NCBI GenBank assembly: GCA_011523785.1
Contig: WTFW01000120.1
Location: 16,633 to 80,632, forward strand
DNA from: Chloroflexota bacterium
GTDB lineage: Bacteria > Chloroflexota > UBA11872
DNA length: 64,000 nt
Direction of reading: 5' to 3'
In this document: in pieces, positions 54,052 through 63,856 of the stretch
Layout of the letters: each line of letters begins with the position of its first letter
Position numbering within the stretch: the stretch's first letter is position 1
Program-made: the position numbers and the translations under genes
The notes under the pieces: model-generated
Databases searched by the model: none
The model's input: only the letters and a program-made list of their open reading frames with translations
Told to the model about the DNA's origin: nothing

Positions 54052-55056
54052 CTAGACCCGTCCAGCCGCCTGGTACGCGTCATCAATCAGTTGCACCGCG
54101 TTCGCGCAGTCCCGCGGCGTGATGGCCGGAGGATCCCCGCGACCCACCCGCTGCAGGCAGTCCCTGACGAAGTTCGGATACGAGGAGACAACGGTCACCG
54201 GCGTTGCGATGTGCTCGTTTCGTCCCGGACCCAGGATCTGTAGTCCATCGGCTACCGCGCTCAGCATGGCGTTGGCGCCTGCCACCTTCATCTCGGAGTC
54301 GGATTCGTTCGCGGGCCACGTGGGCATCGTGTAGCCCACCTCCACGTGAACCAGCGTGCCGCTGCTGCTGCGCAGCGTCGCCAGCGCGTAGTCCTCGACC
54401 TCCGATGCATGCACGATGTTGCTGATGACCGCCGAGGCCACCTGCACGTCCTCGCCCAACAGGAACCGAGACATGTCCATCCCGTGGCCGCCCAGGTTGG
54501 TCAGCGCGCCTCCGCCCGCCTGCGAGCGGTCCAGCATCCACGGCGAGTCCCATTCGACATAGCGCTGCATGGTCGGCCGGATGATTCGAAACACGATGTG
54601 CGATATCGGCCCGAACTCGTCCGCCGCAATCATCGTCCGCGCCTTCTCCGCCCACGGCGACTGCCGGTTGGGAAACGGCACCGAGACCCAGGCGCCGCGC
54701 GCCTCCGCCAGGTCCGCCAGGCCGCTCACGACGCCGGCGCTGGTACCCATGGGCTTTTCCATCATGAATGGAATGCCGGCCTCGATCAGGTGCCCCGCGA
54801 TCTCCGGCATCTCCACGTGCCGTCCAAGGGCGATCACGAACTCCGGCTTCGTCGCGTCAACCATCTCGCGATAGTCGGTAAACGCCGTTGTCTCGTACCG
54901 GCGCGCCCGGTCCTCCGCGATCGCGGCGTCGCTGTCCGATACCCCGACCAACTCGACATCCAGGTCCAGGTTCTGCAGAACCGTCAAATAGGCGGCGTCG
55001 TAGGTGGAATGCCAGTGGTTGACTTCAATAACGGCGATTCGGCGCGGGGTGCTCAT
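54052..55056 (-). CDS. Gfo/Idh/MocA-family oxidoreductase
   Basis: RRIAVIEVNHWHSTYDAAYL, EAGIPFMMEKPMGTSAGVVSGLADLAEARGAWVSVPFPNR, DRSQAGGGALTNLGGHGMDMSRFLLGEDV. Confidence 0.88.
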   Translation of the reverse strand: MSTPRRIAVIEVNHWHSTYDAAYLTVLQNLDLDVELVGVSDSDAAIAEDRARRYETTAFTDYREMVDATKPEFVIALGRHVEMPEIAGHLIEAGIPFMMEKPMGTSAGVVSGLADLAEARGAWVSVPFPNRQSPWAEKARTMIAADEFGPISHIVFRIIRPTMQRYVEWDSPWMLDRSQAGGGALTNLGGHGMDMSRFLLGEDVQVASAVISNIVHASEVEDYALATLRSSSGTLVHVEVGYTMPTWPANESDSEMKVAGANAMLSAVADGLQILGPGRNEHIATPVTVVSSYPNFVRDCLQRVGRGDPPAITPRDCANAVQLIDDAYQAAGRV

Positions 55057-55146
55057 GGGCGACGACTCCAGGGTCCGGCGGCGCGACGGTAGCACGAGCC
55101 GCCGCAGTAAGCTCTAGGCAGCGAATCCGCCGTACCAGGTGACACC

Positions 55147-55677
55147 ATGAGCGCGGAAGATAAGGAACCAACGGGCTGGGGAAGTCGCCTTGACGGCCTG
55201 ATTAAGCGTGTGGGCGACGAGGTCGGCGGCGAACGCGGCGAGAAGGTCCGCACCCGCCTGACCGAAGCGAAATCGCGCGTCGAGGCCGGCCTTGAAAGTG
55301 ACGAGGCCCGCCGCATTCGCGGTGAGATGGTCACGCTCGCCGACAAAGCCCTGGAGCGGGTGGACGACGCACTCAGGCACGAACGCACCCAGACCGTCGT
55401 CAAGCGCGTCGACGCCACCCTCACCGAAATCGGCGACCGGCTCCGCGGCGAAGATCCCGAGCCCCCAAGGAGCGCACCGCCCCCCGAAGCGCCTGCGGAC
55501 GCCGCTGGTTCCGAGGAGACAGCCCCACCGACCGAGTCAACCGCCGCGCCGCCTGATGCAGCCCCGGCGCAAGCCGACGATGCAACTGCCGTCCGCGACG
55601 CGTCCTCAGTCGCCGGCGACGTGTCCCCCACGATCTCTACAGACGGCGAGGACCAACCACCGACGAAACGCGCCTGA
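55147..55677 (+). CDS. Hypothetical charged protein with Pro/Ala-rich tail
   Basis: MSAEDKEPTGWGSRLDGLIKRVGDEVGGERGEKVRTRLTEAKSRVEAGL...; complete ORF with no overlapping alternative. Confidence 0.6.
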   Translation: MSAEDKEPTGWGSRLDGLIKRVGDEVGGERGEKVRTRLTEAKSRVEAGLESDEARRIRGEMVTLADKALERVDDALRHERTQTVVKRVDATLTEIGDRLRGEDPEPPRSAPPPEAPADAAGSEETAPPTESTAAPPDAAPAQADDATAVRDASSVAGDVSPTISTDGEDQPPTKRA

Positions 55678-55682
55678 CACCG

Positions 55683-55700
55683 GCCGGCGAGGGGCGGCTA
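55683..55700 (-). repeat. 18-bp exact repeat copy 2, abutting the FAD-reductase stop codon
   Basis: GCCGGCGAGGGGCGGCTA, identical to 7145-7162. Confidence 0.8.
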
Positions 55701-56891
55701 GCTGCGCCCGTGCACCAGCAACCGCGCCAGGCTCCGCCAGGACAGCGCCGTCCCCTCGCCCACCAGCAGTTCAATGCCTTCCCGCACAAACTCCGGCCTT
55801 CGCCGCGCCGCGCGCACGCCGAAGTCAGCGATCCAGGCCCGCTGCGCCAGCCGTTTGGCGCGTGCCGAGGCCCGAAAGTGCTCACCGAACCGCTGCCGGA
55901 ACCAGCCGTCGTACCCCTCGAACGGCCGCCCGCCGGATCTCGACCGTAACGCCCGAACCGCGCGCGTCGCCGCCTCCATTCCCGCAGCCATTCCGTAGGC
56001 GATCCCCTCGCCCGAGAACGGATTGATCATCGACCCCGCATCGCCAATCAGCGCCACCCGGCCATGCTCCAGCGGCGGCACGTAGCTGGCGAACGGCAAC
56101 ATGTACGCCCGCGACCGCTGCGGCTGCAGGGCCTCGTAGCCGCTGGATTGGAGAAAGTCGCGCAGCAGCTCCGGCAGGCTCCGCCCATGCTGTCGGAAGC
56201 GGCCGGCGTCGATCATCACCCCTACATTGGCGCCCCGCTCGTCGATCGGGAAAACCCAGCCGTACGCCGGCAGCAGTTCGCGCTTGAAGTAGAACGCCAT
56301 GTGCTCGAACCCGCCGGGCCGCTCCACGTAGGCCCGAATCGCCACGCCCGTGTGCGCCGAGTCGTTGTAAGCCACGCCCAGCAGGCGCCGCACATCCGAG
56401 CGCGCCCCATCGGCGGCGATAACGGCCCGTGCCTCAAGGGATACCGATCCGTCAGCACCGCTCGACGTGACGCGAACCGGCCCCTCAGCGGGAGTCGCCA
56501 ATCCCTCGAGCCGGCTTTCGGTCAGCACCTCGGCGCCCACATCGCGGGCGTGGGTCAGAAGGTCACGGTCGAATTCCGACCTCGGCACCACGTAGCCCCG
56601 CGCGCTCGTGCCGATGGCCGGCAGGTCGCCCACGACCTCGGCGCCCGACGGCGCAACGATCTTCAGCCGCTCGACCGGACGGCGCCCCCGAACGATCTCG
56701 CTGGCGTCCAGGTCCGCCAGTCGCGCCACCACGCCCGGTCCCAGGCCGTCGCCGCAAGCCTTGTCCCTGGGAAACTTCTGGCGGTCCAGGACCACCGTGC
56801 TAAGTTCCGGCGCTGCCCGTCGGGCGGCAATCGCGGCGGCCGCACCCGCCGGACCACCTCCAACCACCACCAGGTCGCACGCTCGGGTCAT
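55698..56891 (-). CDS. Geranylgeranyl-reductase-like FAD-dependent oxidoreductase
   Basis: CDLVVVGGGPAGAAAAIAARRAAPELSTVVLDRQKFPRDKACGDGLGPGVV, VIAADGARSDVRRLLG, VALIGDAGSMINPFSGEGIAYGMAAGMEAA. Confidence 0.93.
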   Translation of the reverse strand: MTRACDLVVVGGGPAGAAAAIAARRAAPELSTVVLDRQKFPRDKACGDGLGPGVVARLADLDASEIVRGRRPVERLKIVAPSGAEVVGDLPAIGTSARGYVVPRSEFDRDLLTHARDVGAEVLTESRLEGLATPAEGPVRVTSSGADGSVSLEARAVIAADGARSDVRRLLGVAYNDSAHTGVAIRAYVERPGGFEHMAFYFKRELLPAYGWVFPIDERGANVGVMIDAGRFRQHGRSLPELLRDFLQSSGYEALQPQRSRAYMLPFASYVPPLEHGRVALIGDAGSMINPFSGEGIAYGMAAGMEAATRAVRALRSRSGGRPFEGYDGWFRQRFGEHFRASARAKRLAQRAWIADFGVRAARRRPEFVREGIELLVGEGTALSWRSLARLLVHGRS

Positions 56892-56984
56892 CACGCGTGT
56901 CGCTCCGCCGCGGCTGGGCGCCGCGAAGTATAGGGAGGCTCCCGCCCTAAACTGGCGCCGCGCCGCCTGCGCTGGGATTCCGTC

Positions 56985-58496
56985 GTGGCGAATGAGCCTT
57001 CGGTCAGCCGGTCGCCCCTGGTACTGAGCATCGACGTCGGCAGTTCCTCGGTCCGCGCCGCCGCCCACACCGCCGATGGCTCACCGATCCCCGGCAGCGA
57101 GGCGCAAATCGCCTCCGGCTTCGACACCACGCCCGACGGCGGCGTCCAGGTCGACGCGGACATCCTGTTCGACCGCCTGGTGCAGGCCATTGACGTCGCC
57201 CTCCAGCGCCTCGGCCCTCAGGTCACCACCATCCAGAGCGTGGGTGCCAGTGTCTTTGCGTCCAGCGTGCTCGGCGTGTCGGCCGCCGGCGAGCCGCGAA
57301 CGCCCATTTATACGTACGCCGACACCCGCTGCGCCGCCGACGCCTCAGTACTCCGCCAGGAGTGGGACGTGGCCGCCTCCTACGACCGCACCGGCACGCC
57401 CATTCACGCCAGCTACGTGCCGGCCCGCCTGCGCTGGCTTCGCCGCACCCAGCCGCACGTGGTCCGCCAGGTCGCCCGCTGGATCACCTTCGCCGAATAC
57501 GCCTTCCAGCGCCTGTTCGGACGACCCTGCGGCCTCGGGCTAAGCCTCGCTGCCTGGTCCGGCATGTTGAACCGTCGTGAGCTCGATTGGGACCTCGCCA
57601 CTCTTGGCGCGCTCCACGTCGATCCCGGCTCACTCGGCGCCATTGACCCGGCCGGCGAGCCGTTGCGGGGCCTTGCCGAACCCTGGCGCCAACGCTGGCC
57701 CGCCCTGGTCGACGTGCCCTGGTTCCCCGCGTTGGGCGATGGCCTGTGCAGCAACCTCGGAACCGCCCCTGGTGAGGCCGACGCCATCGTCTTCAACATC
57801 GGCACCAGCGCCGCCGTTCGCGCGCTTGTTTCCGGCCCGGTGCGCTCGGTTCCCGCCGGCCTCTGGGAGTACCGTGTCGACCGTTCGCGATCGCTGCTGG
57901 GCGGCGCCGAGAGCAATGGCGGGATCGTCGTCGCCTGGTTGCGCGAGCTCCTGAGCGGCGTCCGTGGCGACGACCCCGATGACGTGGTCGCCCCCCTGCC
58001 GCCGGACGGCCACGGCCTCACCGTGCTGCCCTTCCTGGCCGGCGAGCGCAGCCCCGGCTGGGATGACTCCGCGCGCGCCACCATCCACGGCGCGCGCCTG
58101 AATACCCGGCCCGCCGACCTGCTGCTGGCAGGCATCGAAGCCGTGGCGTACCGCCTGGCGGCCATCTACGACCTGCTCGTCCCCGTCATCGGCGAACCCC
58201 ACGTCGTCCACGTTTCAGGCGGCGCGCTCCAGCGATCCGACCGCTGGACCCAGATCCTTGCGGATGTCCTCGGCCGTCCCGTCATCCGCTCCGCCGTTGC
58301 CGAACCCACCAGCCGCGGAGCCGCGATCTGGGCACTGCAGTCCCTCGGTCATCCCTTCCCGGCTAACGAGATACACGAAGGCGATCAGCCATTCGAACCG
58401 AACCTCGACCACCACGCCCTGTACCAGGAGGCCCGCGCCCGTCAGCGTCGGCTCTACCAGCGCATGGCCGGGATAGGTGGCCTTGAGGCCCGTTGA
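56985..58496 (+). CDS. FGGY-family carbohydrate kinase (gluconokinase-like)
   Basis: PLVLSIDVGSSSVRAAAHTADG, SVGASVFASSVLGVSAAGEPRTPIYTYADTRCAADASVLRQEWD, VVHVSGGALQRSDRWTQILADVLGRPV. GTG start. Confidence 0.9.
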   Translation: MANEPSVSRSPLVLSIDVGSSSVRAAAHTADGSPIPGSEAQIASGFDTTPDGGVQVDADILFDRLVQAIDVALQRLGPQVTTIQSVGASVFASSVLGVSAAGEPRTPIYTYADTRCAADASVLRQEWDVAASYDRTGTPIHASYVPARLRWLRRTQPHVVRQVARWITFAEYAFQRLFGRPCGLGLSLAAWSGMLNRRELDWDLATLGALHVDPGSLGAIDPAGEPLRGLAEPWRQRWPALVDVPWFPALGDGLCSNLGTAPGEADAIVFNIGTSAAVRALVSGPVRSVPAGLWEYRVDRSRSLLGGAESNGGIVVAWLRELLSGVRGDDPDDVVAPLPPDGHGLTVLPFLAGERSPGWDDSARATIHGARLNTRPADLLLAGIEAVAYRLAAIYDLLVPVIGEPHVVHVSGGALQRSDRWTQILADVLGRPVIRSAVAEPTSRGAAIWALQSLGHPFPANEIHEGDQPFEPNLDHHALYQEARARQRRLYQRMAGIGGLEAR

Positions 58497-58571
58497 GTAC
58501 CGGCCGGACGTGCAAACGATGCCCCGGTCGCGGAAACTGCCCCCGGGCACGGCCATTCCCCGGAGACACCC

Positions 58572-59033
58572 ATGAACGTCGCCATCGGCGTGGACCACCG
58601 CGGCTTTGCAATCAAGTCCGATCTCGTCTCGATCCTGCGCGCCGCCGGCTGCGACGTCATCGACTTCGGCGCCCACTCCGATGAGTCCGTGGACTACCCC
58701 GACTATGCCGCTGCCGTCGCCGGGGCCGTCGCCTCCGGCCGGGCCGACCGCGGCATCATTGTCTGCGGCAGCGGTGTCGGCGCCTGCGTTGCCGCCAACA
58801 AGATCGCCGGCGCCCGCGCCGGCATGTGCCACGACACCTACTCCGCCCGCCAGGGCGTCGAGCACGACGACATGAACATCCTCTGCCTCGGCTCCGGCAT
58901 CGTCGGACTCTCGCTGATCGAGGAACTCGTCGACGCCTTCCTCGGCGCCAAGTTTGCTGACGACGAAGCGCGCTACGTCCGCCGCCTCCGCAAAGTCCAG
59001 GCCCTCGAACGCGGCGAACGCCTCAACTCTTGA
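58572..59033 (+). CDS. rpiB: Ribose-5-phosphate isomerase B
   Basis: MNVAIGVDHRGFAIKSDLVSILRAAGCDVIDFGAHSDESVDYPDYAAAVAGAVASGRADRGIIVCGSGVGACVAANKIAGARAGMCHDTYSARQGVEHDDMNILCLGSGIVG. Confidence 0.97.
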   Translation: MNVAIGVDHRGFAIKSDLVSILRAAGCDVIDFGAHSDESVDYPDYAAAVAGAVASGRADRGIIVCGSGVGACVAANKIAGARAGMCHDTYSARQGVEHDDMNILCLGSGIVGLSLIEELVDAFLGAKFADDEARYVRRLRKVQALERGERLNS

Positions 59034-59255
59034 CCGGAGACGCCGAGGTGCCTGAATGCCTCGCATTCGGATACACAGCCAGGACTTCATCCAGGTTGTA
59101 GCCCCGCGTTAATCCCCAGTTGAACACCTCGGCCCTTCAGCAAAGGCCGCTTGCGGCGCCGTTGGTACGATTGCCGTAGCAGACGTACTCGTGTAAGCCA
59201 CCGCTTGCACGATCGACCTCGGCCGATCACCGTCGCTCCGGCCCTGGAGGATTCG

Positions 59256-60383
59256 ATGTCGCAAACCCCGCTGCACGAACTGCATGCGCATGGTCAAAGC
59301 GTCTGGCTGGACTTCCTCAGCCGGGACCTGGTCGACTCGGGAGAACTCGCCCGCCTGGTCGCTGAGGAAGGCGTCCGCGGCATGACCTCCAACCCCACGA
59401 TCTTCCAGGAGGCCATCAAGGGCAGCGAGACCTACGACGAGGACATCCGCCGTCTCGGCGCCCAGGGCCTCTCGCCCGAGGAGATGTTCGAGGCCATCGC
59501 CGTTGACGACATCGCCGCCGCCTGCGACGTGCTGCGCCCGGTCTTCGACGACTCCGGCATGACCGACGGCTTCGTCAGCCTGGAGGTCTCCCCGCGCCTG
59601 GCCCACGACACCGAGGGCACCGTCGAAGAAGCCCGCCGCCTGGTCGCCTCGGTGAACCGCCCAAACCTCATGATCAAGGTCCCCGCCACGCCGGCCGGTC
59701 TGCCCGCCGTCGAGACCCTGATTACCGAAGGCGTCAACGTCAACATCACCCTCATCTTTGCCCAGGCCGTCTACCGCGGCGTGGTCGATGCTTATCTCAG
59801 CGCCCTCGAAAACCGCGCGGCTGCCGGCGAACCGGTGGACGATGTTGCCTCCGTGGCCAGCACCTTCGTCAGCCGCATCGACACTGCCGTTGATGCCCAG
59901 CTCGAAGCACTCCTGGCGGAACGCCCGGGCGACGCCGATGAAATCCGCTCCCTCCTCGGCAAGGCCGCCATCGCCAACTCCAAGGCCGTCTACGAGATCT
60001 TCGAGGAGATCTCCGCCTCCGAGCGCTACCAGGCCCTGGCCGCCGACGGCGCCCAGCCGCAGCGCCCGCTCTGGGCCAGTACCAGCACCAAGAATCCCGA
60101 GTACCCGCCCACCCTCTACGTGGACGAGCTCATCGGCCCCAACACCGTCAACACCATGCCCTCGGTCACCATGGACGCATTCCGCGAGCAGGGCGAGGTG
60201 CAGCCCACCGTAAGCAGCGACCCCGACTATTGGAGCGCTGTCCTCCAACGGCTGGCCGCGCTGGGCGTCGACCTGGACGCCATCATGGACCAGCTCCAGG
60301 ACGAGGGCGTCCAGAAATTCATCGATTCGTACGACGACCTCCTGCAAGACCTGGAGGCCAAGGCGGGGGCGCTCGCCTCCTAG
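59256..60383 (+). CDS. tal: Transaldolase
   Basis: HAHGQSVWLDFLSRDLVDSGELARLVAEEGVRGMTSNPTIFQEAIKGS, GFVSLEVSPRLAHDTEGTVEEARRLVASVNRPNLMIKVPATPAGLPAVETLITEGVNVNITLIF. Confidence 0.97.
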   Translation: MSQTPLHELHAHGQSVWLDFLSRDLVDSGELARLVAEEGVRGMTSNPTIFQEAIKGSETYDEDIRRLGAQGLSPEEMFEAIAVDDIAAACDVLRPVFDDSGMTDGFVSLEVSPRLAHDTEGTVEEARRLVASVNRPNLMIKVPATPAGLPAVETLITEGVNVNITLIFAQAVYRGVVDAYLSALENRAAAGEPVDDVASVASTFVSRIDTAVDAQLEALLAERPGDADEIRSLLGKAAIANSKAVYEIFEEISASERYQALAADGAQPQRPLWASTSTKNPEYPPTLYVDELIGPNTVNTMPSVTMDAFREQGEVQPTVSSDPDYWSAVLQRLAALGVDLDAIMDQLQDEGVQKFIDSYDDLLQDLEAKAGALAS

Positions 60384-60401
60384 CCAGGAACTGAGGCGGC
60401 A

Positions 60402-62111
60402 ATGTCCGGCGAGGGTCCTACCGCTCGTTTCGGCCCGGCGACCGAGGCCGTGGCCGAAGCCTTGGATCGCGCCCAGGCCAACGACGTCGCCCGGCGTCTC
60501 TGGGCCGCCGATCTCTCCCTCTGGACCCAGAATCCTCTCGTCCAGAACCAGATCGCCGACAGCCTCGGCTGGCTGCGCGTGGCCGAATCCATGCGCGCCG
60601 GCGTCGACGACCTCACCGCTTGGCGCGCCGAAATCGCTGAACAAGTCGACGATGTCGTCCTCCTCGGCATGGGCGGCAGCAGCCTCGCGCCTGAGGTCAT
60701 GGCCGCCGTTATCCCGCAGGCCCAGGGCTCGCCCCAACTCACCGTTCTCGACACCACCGACCCCGCCGCCATCCGCCGCGTCGAGTCCGGCCTCGACCTC
60801 ACCCGGTCGCTGTTCATCGTCGCCAGCAAGTCCGGCGGCACCCTGGAAACCGCAACTCTCGCCGAATACTTCTGGTCGCGCTACGCCGCCGCCGGCGCTC
60901 AGTCGCCCGGCCGCCAATTCGTCGCCATCACCGATCCCGGAACCAGCCTCGCCTCGCTCGCGCAGGACCATGCCTACGCCCGCGTCTTCCTCAACCCGCC
61001 TGACATCGGCGGCCGTTACTCCGCGCTGTCCTTCTTCGGACTCGTCCCCGCGGCGCTCGCCGGCATCAACCTGGAGCCGCTGCTCGACCGCGCCATCGCC
61101 GCCGGTCAAACCTCCGCCGCCAACCCCTCGGTCAGCACCAACCCGCCCGTCACCATCGGCGTGGCGCTCGGTGCACTCGCCGGGGCGGGGCGGAACAAAC
61201 TCACGCTCGTACCCTCCGCCTCCCTTCGGCCCGTCGGCGCCTGGGTCGAACAGCTTGTCGCCGAGAGCACCGGCAAGGAAGGCCAGGGCATCGTGCCGGT
61301 CGACGGCGAGCCGCTGGGCGACCCCGGCATGTACGACAACGATCGTGTCTTCGTGGAACTCGCCCTGACCGGCGACCCCGACGACGGCCGCTGCGCCCGC
61401 CTCGAAGCTATCGCCAACGCCGGCCACCCGGTCATCACCCTCCCGCTGGACGATCCGCACGACCTCGGCGCCCACTTCCTCACCTGGGAGCTGGCCACCG
61501 CCGTTGCCGGCTCCCTGCTTGACATAAATCCATTCGACCAGCCGAGCGTCGCCGAGAGCAAGGACAACACGGATCGCGTCCTCGGCCAGATCAGTGCCTC
61601 CGGCACGCCGTTTGACGTCCCGGCCGGCCCCACGGCCAACGGCGTACTCGCCGCCGGAAGCCAGGCCCCCGACCTCACCGCCGCCCTCACCGGTTGGCTC
61701 AGCTCCGTTCGCGCAGGCGACTACATCTCCATCCAGGCCTACGTCGACCGCGCGCCCGCCCACGACGCCGGCCTGCGCACCATCCAGGCCCTCCTTCGCG
61801 ACGCCCTTCATCGCACCGTGACCCTCGGCTACGGTCCCCGCTTCCTGCACTCCACCGGCCAGCTACACAAGGGCGGTCCCGATACCGGCGTCTTTCTTCA
61901 GATCACCGCCGACCGACAGGACGACGTTGAAGTCCCCGGCCGCGGCTACACCTTCGGCACGCTCATAGACGCTCAAGCCATCGGTGACCTGGAATCCCTT
62001 GCCGCCCGCGAACGCCGCCGCCTCCGCCTGCATCTCGGCGACTCGTCCACCGACCTCGATACCGTGGCCTCCGCCCTTCGCACCGCCCTGGACCAGATCA
62101 CGTCCGCTTGA
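60402..62111 (+). CDS. pgi: Glucose-6-phosphate isomerase (the type related to the PGI half of bifunctional TAL-PGI)
   Basis: DVVLLGMGGSSLAPEVMAAVIPQ, FIVASKSGGTLETATLAEYFW, PDIGGRYSALSFFGLVPAALAGINL; 18-nt gap after tal. Confidence 0.92.
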   Translation: MSGEGPTARFGPATEAVAEALDRAQANDVARRLWAADLSLWTQNPLVQNQIADSLGWLRVAESMRAGVDDLTAWRAEIAEQVDDVVLLGMGGSSLAPEVMAAVIPQAQGSPQLTVLDTTDPAAIRRVESGLDLTRSLFIVASKSGGTLETATLAEYFWSRYAAAGAQSPGRQFVAITDPGTSLASLAQDHAYARVFLNPPDIGGRYSALSFFGLVPAALAGINLEPLLDRAIAAGQTSAANPSVSTNPPVTIGVALGALAGAGRNKLTLVPSASLRPVGAWVEQLVAESTGKEGQGIVPVDGEPLGDPGMYDNDRVFVELALTGDPDDGRCARLEAIANAGHPVITLPLDDPHDLGAHFLTWELATAVAGSLLDINPFDQPSVAESKDNTDRVLGQISASGTPFDVPAGPTANGVLAAGSQAPDLTAALTGWLSSVRAGDYISIQAYVDRAPAHDAGLRTIQALLRDALHRTVTLGYGPRFLHSTGQLHKGGPDTGVFLQITADRQDDVEVPGRGYTFGTLIDAQAIGDLESLAARERRRLRLHLGDSSTDLDTVASALRTALDQITSA

Positions 62112-62124
62112 CGGAGCACTTCCC

Positions 62125-63681
62125 ATGAGCACGAACGGCCAGGCCTTAGACGCCGCGCTTGGAGTCAATCCGCTACGTGAAGGCCTGTCATTCCAGGAGG
62201 CTCCCCCCGGCCACACCCTCATCATCTTCGGCGGCTCCGGCGACCTCGCCGCCCGCAAGCTCATCCCAGCCCTCTACAACCTCGAGCGCAACGCCCTGCT
62301 CCCGTCGTCCCTTGCCGTCGTCGGCCTGGGCCGCCGGCCCATGGACCACCAGAGCTACCGGGCCCGCCAACACGAAGCCACCACCAGCTTCTCCCGCACC
62401 GGCAAGCCCGACCCCGAACTCTGGAACGCCTTCCAGCAGGGCCTCTACTACGTCCGTGGCGACTTCAGCACCCACGCGGGCTACGAGGACCTGAAGCGCG
62501 AACTGGCCGAGATCGAGACTCGCCACGGCACCGGCGGCAACCGCATCTTCTACCTGGCCACACAGCCCAGCCTCTTCCCCGAGATCATTCGTCTGCTCGG
62601 CGAAACCGGCCTCAATCGCGGCCCCGGCACGACCCGCATCGTCATCGAGAAGCCGTTCGGCCGCGACCTCGCCACCGCCCTGGACCTCAATGCGATCGCC
62701 AACGACGTCTTTGACGAATCGCAGATCTACCGCATCGACCACTATCTGGGTAAGGAAACCGTGCAGAACGTCCTCGTCCTGCGCTTCGCCAACGTGATCT
62801 TCGAACCGGTCTGGAACCGCCGCTACATCGACTCCGTACAAATTACCGTGGCGGAATCCGTCGGCCTCGAGGGTCGCGGTACCTACTACGAGGAAGCCGG
62901 CGTCCTTCGCGACATGGTCCAGAACCACATCATGCAGCTCTTCGCCCTCGTGGCCATGGAGCCGCCCGTCGACTTCCAGGCCGACTCCATCCGCGACGAG
63001 AAGGTCAAGGTCCTCCGCGCCCTTCGCCACCTCGAACCCGCCCAGGTCGCCAGCAACGTCATGCGCGCGTCCTACGGCGCCGGCTTCGTCGAAGGCCGGG
63101 AAGTCCCCGCCTACCGCGACGAGGACGGCGTGGCCCCGGACTCCACCACGGAGACCTACTTCGCCTCGCGCTTCTTCATCGATAACTGGCGCTGGAAGGG
63201 CGTCCCCTTCTACCTGCGCAGCGGCAAGCGCCTCGCCAAGCGCGCCTCCGAAATCGCCATCCAGTTCAACGAAGTCCCCCACCTGCTCTTCGGCGAATCC
63301 AACCCCGACGGCGTCCCGCCCAATGTCCTGGCCATGCGAATCCAACCGGACGAAGGCGTCTCCATCACCTTCGAGGCCAAGCAGCCAGGCCTCGGCATGC
63401 GCGTGCGACCCGTCCGCATGGACTTCGGCTACGGCCAGAGCTTCGCCGAGGAGTCCCCCGACGCCTACGAACGCCTGCTGCTCGACGTGATGCTCGGCGA
63501 CCAGACCCTCTTCATCCGCCGCGACGAGACCGAAGCCGCCTGGCGCGCCGTCATGCCCATCCTCGAAGCCTGGGAAGGCGACCCCGTCTCCCGCCTCCCC
63601 ACCTACGAAGCCGGCCGCTGGGGCCCCCGCCAGGCCGGCGACCTCCTCCGAGCCGACGGCTTCCGCTGGCGCCGCCTGTGA
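62125..63681 (+). CDS. zwf: Glucose-6-phosphate 1-dehydrogenase
   Basis: TLIIFGGSGDLAARKLIPALYNLERN, RIVIEKPFGRDLATALDLNAI, YRIDHYLGKETVQNVLVLRFANVIFEPVWNRRYIDSVQITVAESVGLEGRGTYYEEAGVLRDMVQNHIMQL, PFYLRSGKRLAKRASEIAIQFNEVP. Confidence 0.98.
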   Translation: MSTNGQALDAALGVNPLREGLSFQEAPPGHTLIIFGGSGDLAARKLIPALYNLERNALLPSSLAVVGLGRRPMDHQSYRARQHEATTSFSRTGKPDPELWNAFQQGLYYVRGDFSTHAGYEDLKRELAEIETRHGTGGNRIFYLATQPSLFPEIIRLLGETGLNRGPGTTRIVIEKPFGRDLATALDLNAIANDVFDESQIYRIDHYLGKETVQNVLVLRFANVIFEPVWNRRYIDSVQITVAESVGLEGRGTYYEEAGVLRDMVQNHIMQLFALVAMEPPVDFQADSIRDEKVKVLRALRHLEPAQVASNVMRASYGAGFVEGREVPAYRDEDGVAPDSTTETYFASRFFIDNWRWKGVPFYLRSGKRLAKRASEIAIQFNEVPHLLFGESNPDGVPPNVLAMRIQPDEGVSITFEAKQPGLGMRVRPVRMDFGYGQSFAEESPDAYERLLLDVMLGDQTLFIRRDETEAAWRAVMPILEAWEGDPVSRLPTYEAGRWGPRQAGDLLRADGFRWRRL

Positions 63682-63823
63682 GCGCCCCCGGCGCCTTCGC
63701 TGCTCGAGAGCGTATAGGGGATCCCTCGCCTCTTGCTCCCTCTCCCTTCCGGGAAGTCGGCTTGGCTGCGGGTCTCTCCACCGCAAGCCGTCGACGCCGA
63801 AAGCGTCTACGCGCCATCTTCCT

Positions 63824-63856
63824 CCCTCTCCCGCTGGGAGAGGGTTGGGGTGAGGG
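63824..63856. repeat. Intergenic palindromic repeat of the CCCTCTCCC...GGGAGAGGGTTGGGGTGAGGG type
   Basis: CCCTCTCCC-GCT-GGGAGAGGG (63824-63844) followed by TTGGGGTGAGGG; a degenerate partial copy (CCCTCTCCCTTCCGGGAAG) lies near 63738. Confidence 0.75.

Noticed and set aside
59054-59068. Small hairpin GAATGC-CTC-GCATTC after rpiB
   Set aside because: Only 6-bp arms and no U-tract; not enough for a terminator call.
59034-59130. Minus-strand fragment FNWGLTRGYNLDEVLAVYPNARHSG, faintly DUF433-antitoxin-like
   Set aside because: Only about 34 codons, no clear partner toxin, no strong start; too short to claim as a TA remnant without a search.
59109-61850. 913-aa minus-strand ORF
   Set aside because: Antisense to clear tal and pgi genes. 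Its Gly/Val/Asp-rich, repeat-like composition is typical of GC3-driven shadow ORFs.
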